This document shows, piece after piece, positions 6,754-15,069 of a DNA stretch of 34,571 nt. A program made the translations under genes and the position numbers. Positions within the stretch are counted from its first letter, which is position 1. Each line of letters opens with the position of its first letter. This stretch comes from Crenothrix polyspora (lineage in GTDB: Bacteria > Pseudomonadota > Gammaproteobacteria > Methylococcales > Methylomonadaceae): the NCBI RefSeq assembly GCF_900163755.1, contig NZ_FUKI01000166.1, positions 1-34,571 on the forward strand, written 5' to 3'. The notes beneath the pieces were generated by a model. That model was given only the letters and a program-made list of their open reading frames with translations, was not told the DNA's origin and did not search any database.

Positions 6754-6776
6754 GTTGCCAAGCAATGACTGGTAAC
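6754..6776. repeat. GTTGCCAAACA palindrome, decayed copy E
   Basis: GTTGCCAAGCAATGACTGGTAAC followed by GTGGTTTTAAC. The outer arms still pair (GTTGCCA with TGGTAAC, one G-T) while the centre has diverged. It lies 67 bases upstream of the Phd antitoxin. Confidence 0.55.
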
Positions 6777-6869
6777 GTGGTTTTAACAATTTTTAAATCA
6801 TGCCCCCCACCACCCAAATTTTGAGTGTAGCAATACGCTATCTCTCCACACATCAATGGTTTTCGGCAC

Positions 6870-7000
6870 ATACAGCGTTTTCACAGTTCAATAGTTACAG
6901 CGTAACCGTTCGCACTGAGCTTGTCGAAGTGTGCCGTTCATGCTTCGACAAGCTCAGCACGAACGGTGGCTGTAACTGTCCTAAGTTGAAAACGCTGTAA
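6870..7000. mobile_element. MITE-like inverted-repeat element, full copy
   Basis: The left arm starts TACAGCGTTTTCA and carries CTGAGCTTGTCGAAG. The right arm is its imperfect reverse complement, with CTTCGACAAGCTCAG and ending TTGAAAACGCTGTA. There is no coding capacity. A second copy lies at 34337, with only the left arm and centre. The right end of this copy abuts and overlaps the 3' end of the vapC remnant. Confidence 0.7.
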
Positions 7001-7347
7001 GCAATGTTTAATGCGCCTGCTATAGCCAGTAAACGTTTATCGCGTGTCTAAATTTGCACACCGTTAATACTTGCCGCTAACAGATGCGCGTCAATATAGC
7101 CAATTCCGCGCCCTATTAACTGATGCTGATCTATAAAATACAATACCTCCGCTTCATTAGCTGCGGGACAAGAAGGTAAGTTATTGAGCAAACTTAAAAT
7201 TTCCTGCGGATTTTTCAAGTTTCCACAAGCCAGTTCACCAATAACCCACGGATGAATACAAACCAAATCTGATGCCAATAAGCTCAACAATCGACTATCT
7301 ACATCACGCAAGTGGTCAATCCATAGCGAGGTATCAACTAATATCAC
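6990..7347 (-). pseudogene. vapC: VapC PIN-domain toxin with a nonsense codon
   Basis: The GTG start at 7345-7347 overlaps the vapB stop. Residues 1-99 are a PIN domain: LVDTSLWIDHL (Asp5), WVIGELACG (Glu38), GRGIGYIDAHLLA (Asp86). A TAG at 7048-7050 stands where the family has Trp in the motif W-T-R-D-K-R-L; the same frame continues TRDKRLLAIAGALNIAYS after it. The stop removes the last conserved acidic residue (the Asp of TRDKR), so the RNase site is incomplete. Beyond about 6998 the frame runs into the MITE-like element, so the natural end is also disturbed. Confidence 0.8.
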
Positions 7348-7540
7348 AGAATCGATTCACGCTGACGGGGAATATCTTGCACTTGGCTTTCGCTACCCGC
7401 TAATTTTGCGAGCCGCCTGGCGCTTTCCCGCTGAATTAAGGCATTTAAAGCCTCACGAACCAAGGCGTTTCGTTCTTGCAGGCCACTGAGCGCTTGCGCT
7501 TTTAATACGAGGGCATCGTCAAGATGTGTGTCGTTCTCAT
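7344..7540 (-). pseudogene. vapB: VapB antitoxin, frameshifted near its start
   Basis: The body LDDALVLKAQALSGLQERNA then LVREALNALIQRESARRLAK and a tail ending RESIL is a VapB antitoxin (PF09957 type). The family start M-R-T-T exists at the ATG 7538-7540 with GGAG 7 bases upstream, but it is out of frame: it gives MRTTHILTMPSY and a stop. Dropping one AC from the ACACAC run (7525-7531) joins MRTTH to LDDAL exactly. Without that, translation must start further up (ATG at 7566-7568), where no ribosome site is seen, giving an altered N terminus. Type II arrangement with vapC, 4-base overlap. Confidence 0.7.
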
Positions 7541-7767
7541 TATTCGCTCCAAAAGTTGAGTGCATCATGAAGCTCATAAAGTGTACGTTTTTTGGTTTAG
7601 TCGTGGCTGGCAGTGGAGGGCAGCAATACTTCCACGATCCAATCTGGCGCACCGCGTATGCTGCAGCAGACAAGGCGGCGGATTTATTGAGAATGAGCGG
7701 GCGACGTTTTGGCGTAAGCTATTGGCAATATAATGTTGCATTATCAGTGGTGTTGTTTTGTAAAAAT

Positions 7768-8388
7768 CTAACGGCCTGATAGTAAAGAGGACAGCAGCGT
7801 ATTTAAACGGGAATGTTGCTTAGCTAAACGTAAGCGCTGTGCAATAAGAATGCTGGTTAGTTCGCCTAATGCTTGCTCAAAAACATCATTGACAATCAAG
7901 TAATCAAATTCATTATGGTGCTGCATTTCAGTCACCGCGTCACGCATACGCCTAGCTATGGTTTGTTCGTCATCTTGAGCGCGGTTAGTGAGACGTTGAC
8001 GTAAAACGTCTGTGGAAGGTGGTAAGATAAAAATTGACACACTGTCGGGAAATATCGATCTTATTTGCTGCGCTCCTTGCCAATCAATTTCAAGAATCAC
8101 ATCTAAACCTTTAGCTAAATTGGTGGCAACGGTTTGTTGCGCCGTGCCATAAAAATTATCGAAAACCTGGGCATGCTCAACAAACGCCTGGGTTTTTAGC
8201 ATGGCTTCAAAAGTAGGCACGGAGATAAAATAATAATCCTGTCCATCTACCTCGCCAGGCCTTGCCTGACGGGTAGTATGTGAAATAGATACGGTTAGAT
8301 TATCTAAAGTATCGGCCAGTTGTTTAACTAAGCTGGTTTTGCCAGCGCCGGAGGGGGCGGCAATAATGTAGAGAGTACCTGTCGTCAT
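7768..8388 (-). CDS. gmk: Guanylate kinase
   Basis: 206 residues, the usual length. It phosphorylates GMP to GDP with ATP in the cytoplasm. Seen: P-loop APSGAGKTS at residues 10-18, GMP-binding SISHTTRQARPGEVDGQDYYF, and LEIDWQGAQQIR followed by the lid region with RMRDAVTEM. It lies 8 bases after yicC on the same strand, so the two are one operon. No internal anomaly. The pairing yicC-gmk is common in gammaproteobacteria. Confidence 0.96.
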   Translation of the reverse strand: MTTGTLYIIAAPSGAGKTSLVKQLADTLDNLTVSISHTTRQARPGEVDGQDYYFISVPTFEAMLKTQAFVEHAQVFDNFYGTAQQTVATNLAKGLDVILEIDWQGAQQIRSIFPDSVSIFILPPSTDVLRQRLTNRAQDDEQTIARRMRDAVTEMQHHNEFDYLIVNDVFEQALGELTSILIAQRLRLAKQHSRLNTLLSSLLSGR

Positions 8389-8396
8389 AAAGTGGC

Positions 8397-9263
8397 TTAT
8401 TCGATATTTTGTATTTGTTCGCGTATTTGTTCAATCAACACTTTCAGTTCGATTGAAATACGTGTCATTTCTTTATCGTTAGATTTGGAACCGATGGTAT
8501 TGGCTTCGCGGTTTAATTCTTGCATTAAAAAATCCAAGCGTCTACCGGCGGGGTCTGGTCGTGCTAACGTTCTTAATACTTCGGTAAGATGGGTGTCGAG
8601 TCTGTCGAGTTCTTCGGCAATATCCAGTTTTTGCGTCATTAACACCAGTTCTTGTTCTAAGCGGTCAAAATCTGGCTGAGCCACCAAGTCCAGTACGCGG
8701 TCGGTTAGTCGGTTACGAATTAACAAGAGTACTTCTGGCATACGTTGCTGTGCCACAAGTATCAGTTCGCGCATTTTAGTGCAACGTTCTTCAATAACTA
8801 TTTTTAGTTGAGCGCCTTCGCGCAATCGTGTTGCTACCAAGGTAATTAACGCTTGATTAACCAAGCCCATGATGCTGTCGTTCAGCACTTCACTATCGGT
8901 GTCGGGTTCTTGTTGTATGCCTGGAAACGCTAAAACATCTAATGCTGAAAAAGCCTGTGTGTTAGACATGTAACGTTCAATAGTCTGTGTCGCTTCTAAT
9001 AAAGCAATGACCGCCGCCTGATTAACCATAAAATTTTGCCCAGCTTGTACTTGTTTTTTATAACTGATAGCGCATTCAATTTTACCGCGATTAACTTTGC
9101 TGGCAATGGCTGAGCGAATATCCGTTTCAAGAAAGCGTAAGCGATCTGGGAGCTTTAACGTAATGTCACAGTAGCGGTGATTAACTGAGCGAATTTCGCA
9201 GCTAAAGGACAGATTGGCCGCTTCGGTTTCACTGCCGGAGAACGCCGTCATACTTCTTATCAT
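8397..9263 (-). CDS. yicC: YicC family endoribonuclease-like protein
   Basis: 288 residues, the family's usual length. Seen: the start MIRSMTAFS, SCEIRSVNHRYCDITLKLPD, and the C-terminal block RRLDFLMQELNREANTIGSK with a helical end. E. coli YicC has been described as an endoribonuclease acting on small RNA; that role here is by homology. The ATG at 9261-9263 is chosen because the family starts with this motif. It is divergent from the kinase at 9469 across a 205-base gap that shows no gene. Confidence 0.93.
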   Translation of the reverse strand: MIRSMTAFSGSETEAANLSFSCEIRSVNHRYCDITLKLPDRLRFLETDIRSAIASKVNRGKIECAISYKKQVQAGQNFMVNQAAVIALLEATQTIERYMSNTQAFSALDVLAFPGIQQEPDTDSEVLNDSIMGLVNQALITLVATRLREGAQLKIVIEERCTKMRELILVAQQRMPEVLLLIRNRLTDRVLDLVAQPDFDRLEQELVLMTQKLDIAEELDRLDTHLTEVLRTLARPDPAGRRLDFLMQELNREANTIGSKSNDKEMTRISIELKVLIEQIREQIQNIE

Positions 9264-9468
9264 TTTTCACCTATAATTGGAGAAGTTATTTTGTAACGAC
9301 TCGGTTTTTAGAAAAACAGAACGTGGATCGTACTGATTGTGGGGCTTTTAGCGAATTTTATTAATCACCCGTGGCGATCAGTTAAGTTAGTATTTCCGTG
9401 TTTTGATCCCGTGCAGCGGCAATGTCTGCTGAGTTGTCACGTTATTTTAATGCCAAAATAAATAAAAA

Positions 9469-10368
9469 ATGGCCGAATACTACGATCCAGAAACGTATCC
9501 CCAGCAATGGAATTATCTCCAAACGGGCATCATTATAGACCAGTATATGATCGAGCGGGAATTAGCGCACGGCGGATTTAGCTCAGTTTATTTGGCCAGG
9601 CAGTTGGCTGACCAAATGCAGGTGGTGATTAAAGAATATCTGCCCAGAAAGTTAGCTCACAGAACGTGGAATAATGAAGTGGTGGCTAACAGCGATGAAA
9701 CACTGAGTTTGTTTTTACGTGGTCGTGCCTTGTTTTTTGAGGAAGCTAAAGTCTTGGCAACGTTAAAACATACTAATATTGTCGAGGTTATTAGTTTTTT
9801 TAAAGCCAATTCTACCGTGTATATGGTAATGACCTATGACTATGGACTTACTCTCGATAAGTTGCTGAGCGGTAAACGCGTCAGCCCTTCTGTAGAGCTT
9901 TTACTGGCGGTATTTACCTCGTTGTTAGACGGTGTTGAGCATGTGCATAAACACAATCTTGTGCATTTAGACATTAAACCAGCCAATATTTTGGTACGAC
10001 CAGGGAATGAGGCGTTATTATTGGATTTTGGTGCAATTCAACGTTTTCCGAGTAAGCCGATTAGTAAAAAAAATACCGTTCTTTCACAGGGTTACTCACC
10101 GGTTGAACAGTACAATCAAAAATCTGAATTTGGTCCATGGACTGATGTGTATGCGATTGGTGCCAGTATGCGTGCGTGTTTGGATGGCAAAACGCCGATA
10201 GGCAGCACCTCGCGTATAAAAAAAGATACGCTGTCGCCGGCGGCTAGTGTGTGTCGCGGCAAGTTTCCAGAAAATTTCTTAAAAGTGATTGATTGGGCGA
10301 TGGCGGTGCATCCTGAAGACAGACCGCAATCAATTGCTGAACTCAGACAGGCACTTATCGGTATTTGA
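9469..10368 (+). CDS. Cytosolic Ser/Thr protein kinase
   Basis: 299 residues, a single Hanks-type kinase domain with no membrane segment or sensor domain. Seen: glycine loop LAHGGFSSVYLA (33-44), catalytic Lys55 in VVIKEYLP, Glu91/92 as the helix-C glutamate, the catalytic loop HLDIKPANIL (166-175; Asp168, Lys170, Asn173), DFG at 186-188 and an activation segment leading to GYSPVEQY. HLD replaces HRD, so it lacks the arginine that usually reads activation-loop phosphate. No PP2C phosphatase gene lies beside it. Upstream is yicC (divergent), downstream rph after 74 bases. Substrates are unknown. Confidence 0.9.
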   Translation: MAEYYDPETYPQQWNYLQTGIIIDQYMIERELAHGGFSSVYLARQLADQMQVVIKEYLPRKLAHRTWNNEVVANSDETLSLFLRGRALFFEEAKVLATLKHTNIVEVISFFKANSTVYMVMTYDYGLTLDKLLSGKRVSPSVELLLAVFTSLLDGVEHVHKHNLVHLDIKPANILVRPGNEALLLDFGAIQRFPSKPISKKNTVLSQGYSPVEQYNQKSEFGPWTDVYAIGASMRACLDGKTPIGSTSRIKKDTLSPAASVCRGKFPENFLKVIDWAMAVHPEDRPQSIAELRQALIGI

Positions 10369-10442
10369 TGCGTGCTAAATTGTAAGCCTGAACGCTGTCC
10401 ACTTCAGGTATACTTGCCGACTTTAATTTCAGTGGAAAAACC

Positions 10443-11174
10443 ATGAGACCTAGCGGACGCAATCCAGATCAACTCAGAGCAATAAAATTTACCTGTGGTT
10501 TTACCCGTCACGCGGAAGGGTCGGTATTGGTTGAGTTTGGTGATACCCGTGTGCTGTGTACTGCCAGTGTCGATAAAAGTGTGCCGCGCTTTTTAAAAGG
10601 TAAAGGTGAAGGCTGGATTACCGCAGAATACGGTATGTTGCCGCGCTCAACGCACAGCCGCATGGGGCGTGAAGCCAGCCAAGGTAAGCAAGGTGGCCGT
10701 ACAATGGAAATTCAACGTTTAATAGGCCGGTCTTTACGGGCGGCGGTGGATTTAAAAGCCTTGGGTGAGCATACTATAACCATAGATTGTGATGTATTAC
10801 AAGCAGATGGTGGTACACGCACCGCTGCAATTACCGGTGGCTTTGTGGCCTTATCGCTTGCTGTAAATGCTATGCTGAAGAAAAAAAGTATCAAACAAAA
10901 TCCTTTACATGGCCAAGTTGCTTCGGTGTCTGTGGGTATTTACAACGGTATACCGGTACTGGATTTGGATTATGCAGAAGACAGTAGTGCAGAAACTGAC
11001 ATGAATGTAGTGATGAATGATGGTTCGGCGTTTATTGAAATTCAGGGTACTGCGGAAGGTCATGCGTTTAAGAAATCCGAATTGGATGCAATGTTGGCGT
11101 TAGCAGAACACGGTATTGGTATCTTGCTGGAAAAACAACGTGAGGCGATAGACGGGTATCAATGCGTTTCTTAA
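10443..11174 (+). CDS. rph: Ribonuclease PH
   Basis: 243 residues, full length. A phosphorolytic 3'-5' exoribonuclease that trims tRNA 3' ends. Seen: start [50 protein letters not shown], and the phosphate-site region [18 protein letters not shown]. The C terminus is not frameshifted, unlike the known E. coli K-12 allele. It overlaps rdgB by 13 bases in another frame, indicating coupled translation. Confidence 0.96.
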   Translation: MRPSGRNPDQLRAIKFTCGFTRHAEGSVLVEFGDTRVLCTASVDKSVPRFLKGKGEGWITAEYGMLPRSTHSRMGREASQGKQGGRTMEIQRLIGRSLRAAVDLKALGEHTITIDCDVLQADGGTRTAAITGGFVALSLAVNAMLKKKSIKQNPLHGQVASVSVGIYNGIPVLDLDYAEDSSAETDMNVVMNDGSAFIEIQGTAEGHAFKKSELDAMLALAEHGIGILLEKQREAIDGYQCVS

Positions 11175-11770
11175 CACAGCAAAAAATTGTTTTAGCCAGT
11201 GGAAATCGTGGCAAAGTAGCAGAATTTCAGGCACTCTTGCGCGATTGCAACATCGTGCCGCAATCTGAATTGGGTGTGGTGGAATGCGAGGAAACCGGCG
11301 CTAGTTTTGTAGAAAATGCTATCCTCAAAGCCAGAAACGCGGCGTTACAAAGTGGCTTACCTGCGTTGGCTGATGACTCTGGTTTGGTGGTCGATGTGCT
11401 CGACGGCGCACCAGGAGTTATCTCCGCACGCTACGCCGGTGTAGGCGCTACCGATCAAGACAACATTAATAAATTATTACGGGCGTTAGGCGGAGTTAAA
11501 GACAATCAGCGTACTGCACGTTTCGTGTGTGTACTGGTGTATATGCGCCATGCTGATGATCCGTGCCCTATAATTGCGCAAGCCAGTTGGGAAGGGTGTA
11601 TTGTTGACACGGCTTTGGGAGAGAACGGTTTTGGCTATGACTCTGTATTTTGGGTTGCTGAGCAGCAATGCACGGCAGCGCAATTAAGCCCTGAGATTAA
11701 AAACACACTCAGCCACCGAAGGCAAGCGCTAACGATGCTGATAACTCTTCTTAAAAACAACCGGATTTAA
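11162..11770 (+). CDS. rdgB: dITP/XTP pyrophosphatase (RdgB/HAM1)
   Basis: 202 residues. It hydrolyses non-canonical purine triphosphates (dITP, XTP) to monophosphates, cleaning the nucleotide pool. Seen: [19 protein letters not shown] (11-25 region), the signature [46 protein letters not shown] and the late SHRRQAL substrate motif. The start overlaps the rph end. The next gene begins 3 bases after its stop. Confidence 0.95.
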   Translation: MRFLTQQKIVLASGNRGKVAEFQALLRDCNIVPQSELGVVECEETGASFVENAILKARNAALQSGLPALADDSGLVVDVLDGAPGVISARYAGVGATDQDNINKLLRALGGVKDNQRTARFVCVLVYMRHADDPCPIIAQASWEGCIVDTALGENGFGYDSVFWVAEQQCTAAQLSPEIKNTLSHRRQALTMLITLLKNNRI

Positions 11771-11773
11771 TTC

Positions 11774-12814
11774 ATGTCTGCATTGCTGCACACTGCCCAA
11801 CAATTTGCCGACGTTATCAGTGAGATAACCCCATTAGGTAATGGTCTCATTAATGACACTTATCGGGTAGTGGCAAAAACGGGTTGTTTTGTATTGCAAC
11901 GCATTAATCACCAGGTGTTTGCTTATCCTGAACAGATTATGGCAAATTTGCAGATACTGAATCAACATGTGCAGCAAAAAACAAGTGCAGATATTCAATT
12001 ACAAATTCCTGCCATTTTAACCACGCACACCGGCAAGGTGTTGTATCAGGATGAGCAGCAAGCGTATTGGCGGGCATTGACTTTTATTGCCGACAGTGAA
12101 AGTGTGGAAGCGATACGCACGCTTGCCGATGCAGAGCAAATCGGCTTTGCTTTAGGGCATTTTCATTATTTGCTCAGTGATCTTAGTGCTGAGTTACTGT
12201 ACGATACTTTGCCGGATTTCCATATTGCACCGGCCTATTTGCATCATTATCAACGCATAGCACAGCAATCAATGCTAAGGCCGGATGCGTATTGCCGCGA
12301 TTTTATTACTCAGTTTCAGGGCTTTGTCGATGATCTTGAAACGGCAAAACACCAAGGTTTATTAGCGTTACGTGTGACGCATGGCGACCCTAAAATCAAT
12401 AATTTTTTATTTGATACCCAGTCATCACGTATTATCAGTTTAATTGACCTTGATACCGTTAAGCCAGGTTTGGTGCATTACGATATCGGTGATTGTTTAC
12501 GCTCTTGCTGCCATGACACTGACAATGACAGTTTTAATTTAGACATTGCGGCGGCGATTCTAAAAAACTATTTGGCACAAGCAGGGCAATTTTTTTCGGA
12601 TTACGATTACTACTTTCTTTACCCTGCCATTCGTTTGATTCCTTTTGAATTAGGCTTGCGTTTTTACAGTGACTATCTTGACGGCAATCGCTACTTTAAG
12701 GTGACGGACAGCCAGCAAAATTTGCAGCGTGCAATAGCGCAATTTCGCTTATGTACCAGTATTATGGCGCAGGAGGCAGCAATACAGTCGCTAATCAAGC
12801 AAGCAAAAACATAG
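11774..12814 (+). CDS. APH-fold small-molecule kinase, NahK-like
   Basis: 346 residues of the phosphotransferase family (PF01636). Seen: LGNGLINDTYRVVAKTGCFV then LQRINHQVFAYPEQIMAN at the N-lobe, the catalytic loop THGDPKINNFLFD near residues 200-212, and the metal motif SLIDLDTVKPGLVHYDIGD near 221-239. D-x-K-x-x-N with IDLDTV-P-G is the pattern of N-acetylhexosamine 1-kinase (NahK) and its relatives rather than of resistance-type aminoglycoside kinases. The substrate is probably a sugar; this is inference. It follows rdgB by 3 bases and so is likely in the rph-rdgB operon. Confidence 0.75.
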   Translation: MSALLHTAQQFADVISEITPLGNGLINDTYRVVAKTGCFVLQRINHQVFAYPEQIMANLQILNQHVQQKTSADIQLQIPAILTTHTGKVLYQDEQQAYWRALTFIADSESVEAIRTLADAEQIGFALGHFHYLLSDLSAELLYDTLPDFHIAPAYLHHYQRIAQQSMLRPDAYCRDFITQFQGFVDDLETAKHQGLLALRVTHGDPKINNFLFDTQSSRIISLIDLDTVKPGLVHYDIGDCLRSCCHDTDNDSFNLDIAAAILKNYLAQAGQFFSDYDYYFLYPAIRLIPFELGLRFYSDYLDGNRYFKVTDSQQNLQRAIAQFRLCTSIMAQEAAIQSLIKQAKT

Positions 12815-13004
12815 GCTCCTGCGTGCAGCTGTGTTTGTTGTGTGTTGGCGGTTACAGATAACTGACAAGGTACAATTGGTAATTTAATTGGGTAATAGTC
12901 ATAACACAGCAGCTGGATTTACCAGATTTTTTGTTATTAACAAAGATTGAAATGCGTGTAAATGGTAGAATCTGCGCTTCATTACTTATAAATAACAGGA
13001 AATC

Positions 13005-13280
13005 ATGAGCCAAATTACGATTGAACATAACCCAAGTCCAGAGCGCTTAAAAGAGTTAGGCGTGGCCAGCTGGCCTATTTGGGAAAAAGAAATTTCAAAA
13101 TTTCCATTGGATTTTGACGAAAAAGAAACTGCGTATGTCTTGGAAGGCGAAATTATTGTCACACCAATCGGTGGCGAGCCTGTCCGTATTGTTCCAGGTG
13201 ACTTAGTGGTATTTTCAGTAGGTTTAGACAGTCTATGGGAAGTGGCAAAGCCGTTGCGTAAACATTATAATCACGGTTAA
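13005..13280 (+). CDS. Small cupin-fold protein (EutQ-like / DUF861)
   Basis: 91 residues of the cupin_3 type. Seen: ELGVASWPIWEKEISKFPLD, ETAYVLEGEIIVTPIGGEPV with the G(x)E cupin signature, and the second motif VPGDLVVFSVGLDSLWEV. The usual metal-binding histidines of the first cupin motif are largely missing, as is common in this subfamily, so enzymatic activity is uncertain. Single gene, 190 bases after the kinase, with AACAGGA about 6 bases before the ATG. No partner gene suggests a pathway. Confidence 0.8.
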   Translation: MSQITIEHNPSPERLKELGVASWPIWEKEISKFPLDFDEKETAYVLEGEIIVTPIGGEPVRIVPGDLVVFSVGLDSLWEVAKPLRKHYNHG

Positions 13281-13481
13281 TTACTGATTTTTATGTAAAT
13301 AGTGCGGATATAATGCAGTGGTTAAACCCTGTGCTGTGTTAGTGTGGCTGTTTAATAACTAACATGCTGACATAGCTTATTTACACGTATTGTATCCGCG
13401 TTATGCTTAGCGCAAGCAAGGCCGCTAACCCGTTATCGCGTAAAAAAATTTGCAATAAGACAAATAAACCAGAGGTCAACA

Positions 13482-13841
13482 ATGAACGTATTTAAATTAA
13501 TAATTACTTTTTTTCTGATGTTTAGCTTGTTTGGTAATGCTAAGGCCGCAGGCAATCCTGTGAGCGAAGATTTTACCTTGCTACTAACACTGTGTGACAA
13601 CATGGTTGAACTGGCGACACGGCAAGATGAAAAAGGTTTTATTGAAGTATCTGATGCAGCACTTAAGCTTGCCGAAGCACAAAGAAGAAATAGTTCTATG
13701 GCTTTGGATCGGGTGCGCCCTAAATTGAGATCGGCTAAAAAAGCCGTTAAATCCGGTGATTTTGATGCCAGCATTAAATTTATTGAAGAAGCCAAACAAC
13801 TGATGAAACCAACAAAAATAAGCTGGGACGGCGGTTCTTGA
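13482..13841 (+). CDS. Small secreted helical protein of unknown function
   Basis: 119 residues. A Sec signal peptide is clear: MNVFKLIITFFLMFSLF then a probable cut after AKA (about residue 22). The mature part is almost wholly helical by composition (ELATRQDEKGFIEVSDAALK and KSGDFDASIKFIEEAKQLMK), with a basic middle and an end PTKISWDGGS. No known domain is recognised. AGAGGT lies 8 bases before the ATG. It stands alone, with 200 bases of gene-free sequence before and 127 after. Periplasmic location is inferred; possible roles (small-molecule binding, chaperone-like) are only guesses. Confidence 0.7.
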   Translation: MNVFKLIITFFLMFSLFGNAKAAGNPVSEDFTLLLTLCDNMVELATRQDEKGFIEVSDAALKLAEAQRRNSSMALDRVRPKLRSAKKAVKSGDFDASIKFIEEAKQLMKPTKISWDGGS

Positions 13842-13968
13842 TGTATTGCATGCCACAGATGTCGGTTTAAATACTAAATCGAATCAGCGGTAGAAAATAA
13901 CCATTCATAGCGTGTGTTATCACAACTTGGCATTTTGGGTTAGCCCGCTATAAATGGCGTATTGTATG

Positions 13969-14997
13969 CTAATACGTAAAAATCGCTTGCTTAGACAGCG
14001 TCCCCGCAATTTCTTCCACTAATTTAGGCACCAGATAGCCGGGCAGTAACGCTTGAATGTCTTGCATAAGTGCTAAAGCTTCGTTTTTAGATACCTCAAA
14101 ATGCCCTGTTCCGGTGGCTTTGTCCAATAAATGCAGATAATACGGGATGATGCCTTGTGCAAACAGGGTCTCGCTTAGTTCGCACAGTATCTTGGCATTA
14201 TCATTCACCCCTTTTAGCAATACCGCCTGATTAAACAGCGTTATTTCGTGTTTTTTTAGAGCCAGACTAGCGCGTATTGTGTCGGCACTGAGTTCATTAG
14301 CGTGATTGCAATGGGTTACCATAACGATGTGCTTGCTACTGCGCGTGAGTAGGGCGATAAATTCATCAGTGATGCGTGCCGGTAGCACAATAGGCAGGCG
14401 GCTATGGATACGAATGCGTTTGAGGTGGGCAATGCCATCGAGCTGCTCAAATATCTGAGACAATCGGCTGTCGCTTAATAGTAAAGGATCGCCGCCGCTG
14501 AAAATCACTTCACTGATGCTGGTATCACGTTTGATATAATCGATGGCAGCCGTTTGCTTTTGTTTGCTCAGTTGTAAATCGGCGTAGGGGAAATTGCGCC
14601 GGAAGCAATATCGGCAATTAATCGCACAACTGCCAGTATTAATTAGCAGCACGCGGCCGTGGTATTTATGAATTACCCCTGCTTGTGTGCTGGCAGGTAA
14701 ATCGCCGACCGGATCATCACTGAAGCCTTGGCTAAACTGTAATTCGTCTTCAATGGGTAACACTTGGCGCAGCAGTGGGTCATGCGGATTGCCTTTTTCC
14801 ATGCAGGCAGCAAAGCCGCGCGGTACACGTAAAGCAAAGCGTTTGCTTGCGGACACAGAAACCGGTAAATCGGTAACAGATAAATTTAAAAAATCACATA
14901 AGTCTTCAATCGTATTGTAGGCTTCGGCCAGTTGCTGTTGCCAATTTTTGTGTACAAAATTGGCAGGATTTTGTTGCTTTAACATTAAGTGATTCAT
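13969..14997 (-). CDS. epmB: EF-P lysine 2,3-aminomutase EpmB
   Basis: 342 residues, a radical-SAM enzyme that converts (S)-alpha-lysine to (R)-beta-lysine for EF-P modification. Seen: the iron-sulfur motif C-x3-C-x2-C at Cys124, Cys128 and Cys131 ([16 protein letters not shown]), [30 protein letters not shown] and [15 protein letters not shown]-like C-terminal sequence. The length is shorter than catabolic lysine 2,3-aminomutases (about 415), which supports EpmB. It is divergent from efp with 72 bases between the starts, the arrangement known from E. coli. Confidence 0.93.
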   Translation of the reverse strand: MNHLMLKQQNPANFVHKNWQQQLAEAYNTIEDLCDFLNLSVTDLPVSVSASKRFALRVPRGFAACMEKGNPHDPLLRQVLPIEDELQFSQGFSDDPVGDLPASTQAGVIHKYHGRVLLINTGSCAINCRYCFRRNFPYADLQLSKQKQTAAIDYIKRDTSISEVIFSGGDPLLLSDSRLSQIFEQLDGIAHLKRIRIHSRLPIVLPARITDEFIALLTRSSKHIVMVTHCNHANELSADTIRASLALKKHEITLFNQAVLLKGVNDNAKILCELSETLFAQGIIPYYLHLLDKATGTGHFEVSKNEALALMQDIQALLPGYLVPKLVEEIAGTLSKQAIFTY

Positions 14998-15004
14998 TTT
15001 AAAG

Positions 15005-15033
15005 TTTCTATAGGTACAGGCCTACATTATAAT
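15005..15033 (+). promoter_or_regulatory. Probable efp promoter
   Basis: A consensus -10 hexamer TATAAT at 15028-15033 with a weak -35 (TTTCTA, 15005-15010) at 17-base spacing, 36 bases before the efp ATG. The -35 matches only part of TTGACA. It lies in the divergent gap with epmB. Confidence 0.5.
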
Positions 15034-15069
15034 GGGGCATATTACATTGTTTGTTGTCTTGAGGATAAA

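Noticed and set aside
3207-6776. Integron attC sites at the palindromes
   Set aside because: The arms do not fit the attC core GTTRRRY, there is no integrase, and the perfect symmetry is unlike attC.
7528-7779. 83-codon plus-strand frame between vapB and gmk
   Set aside because: It overlaps the vapB start region and the gmk 3' end, no domain is recognised, and no ribosome site is evident; probably chance.
14989-15069. Longer EF-P start upstream of 15070
   Set aside because: The extension crosses the promoter -10 and has no similarity to EF-P; GAGG precedes the ATG at 15070.
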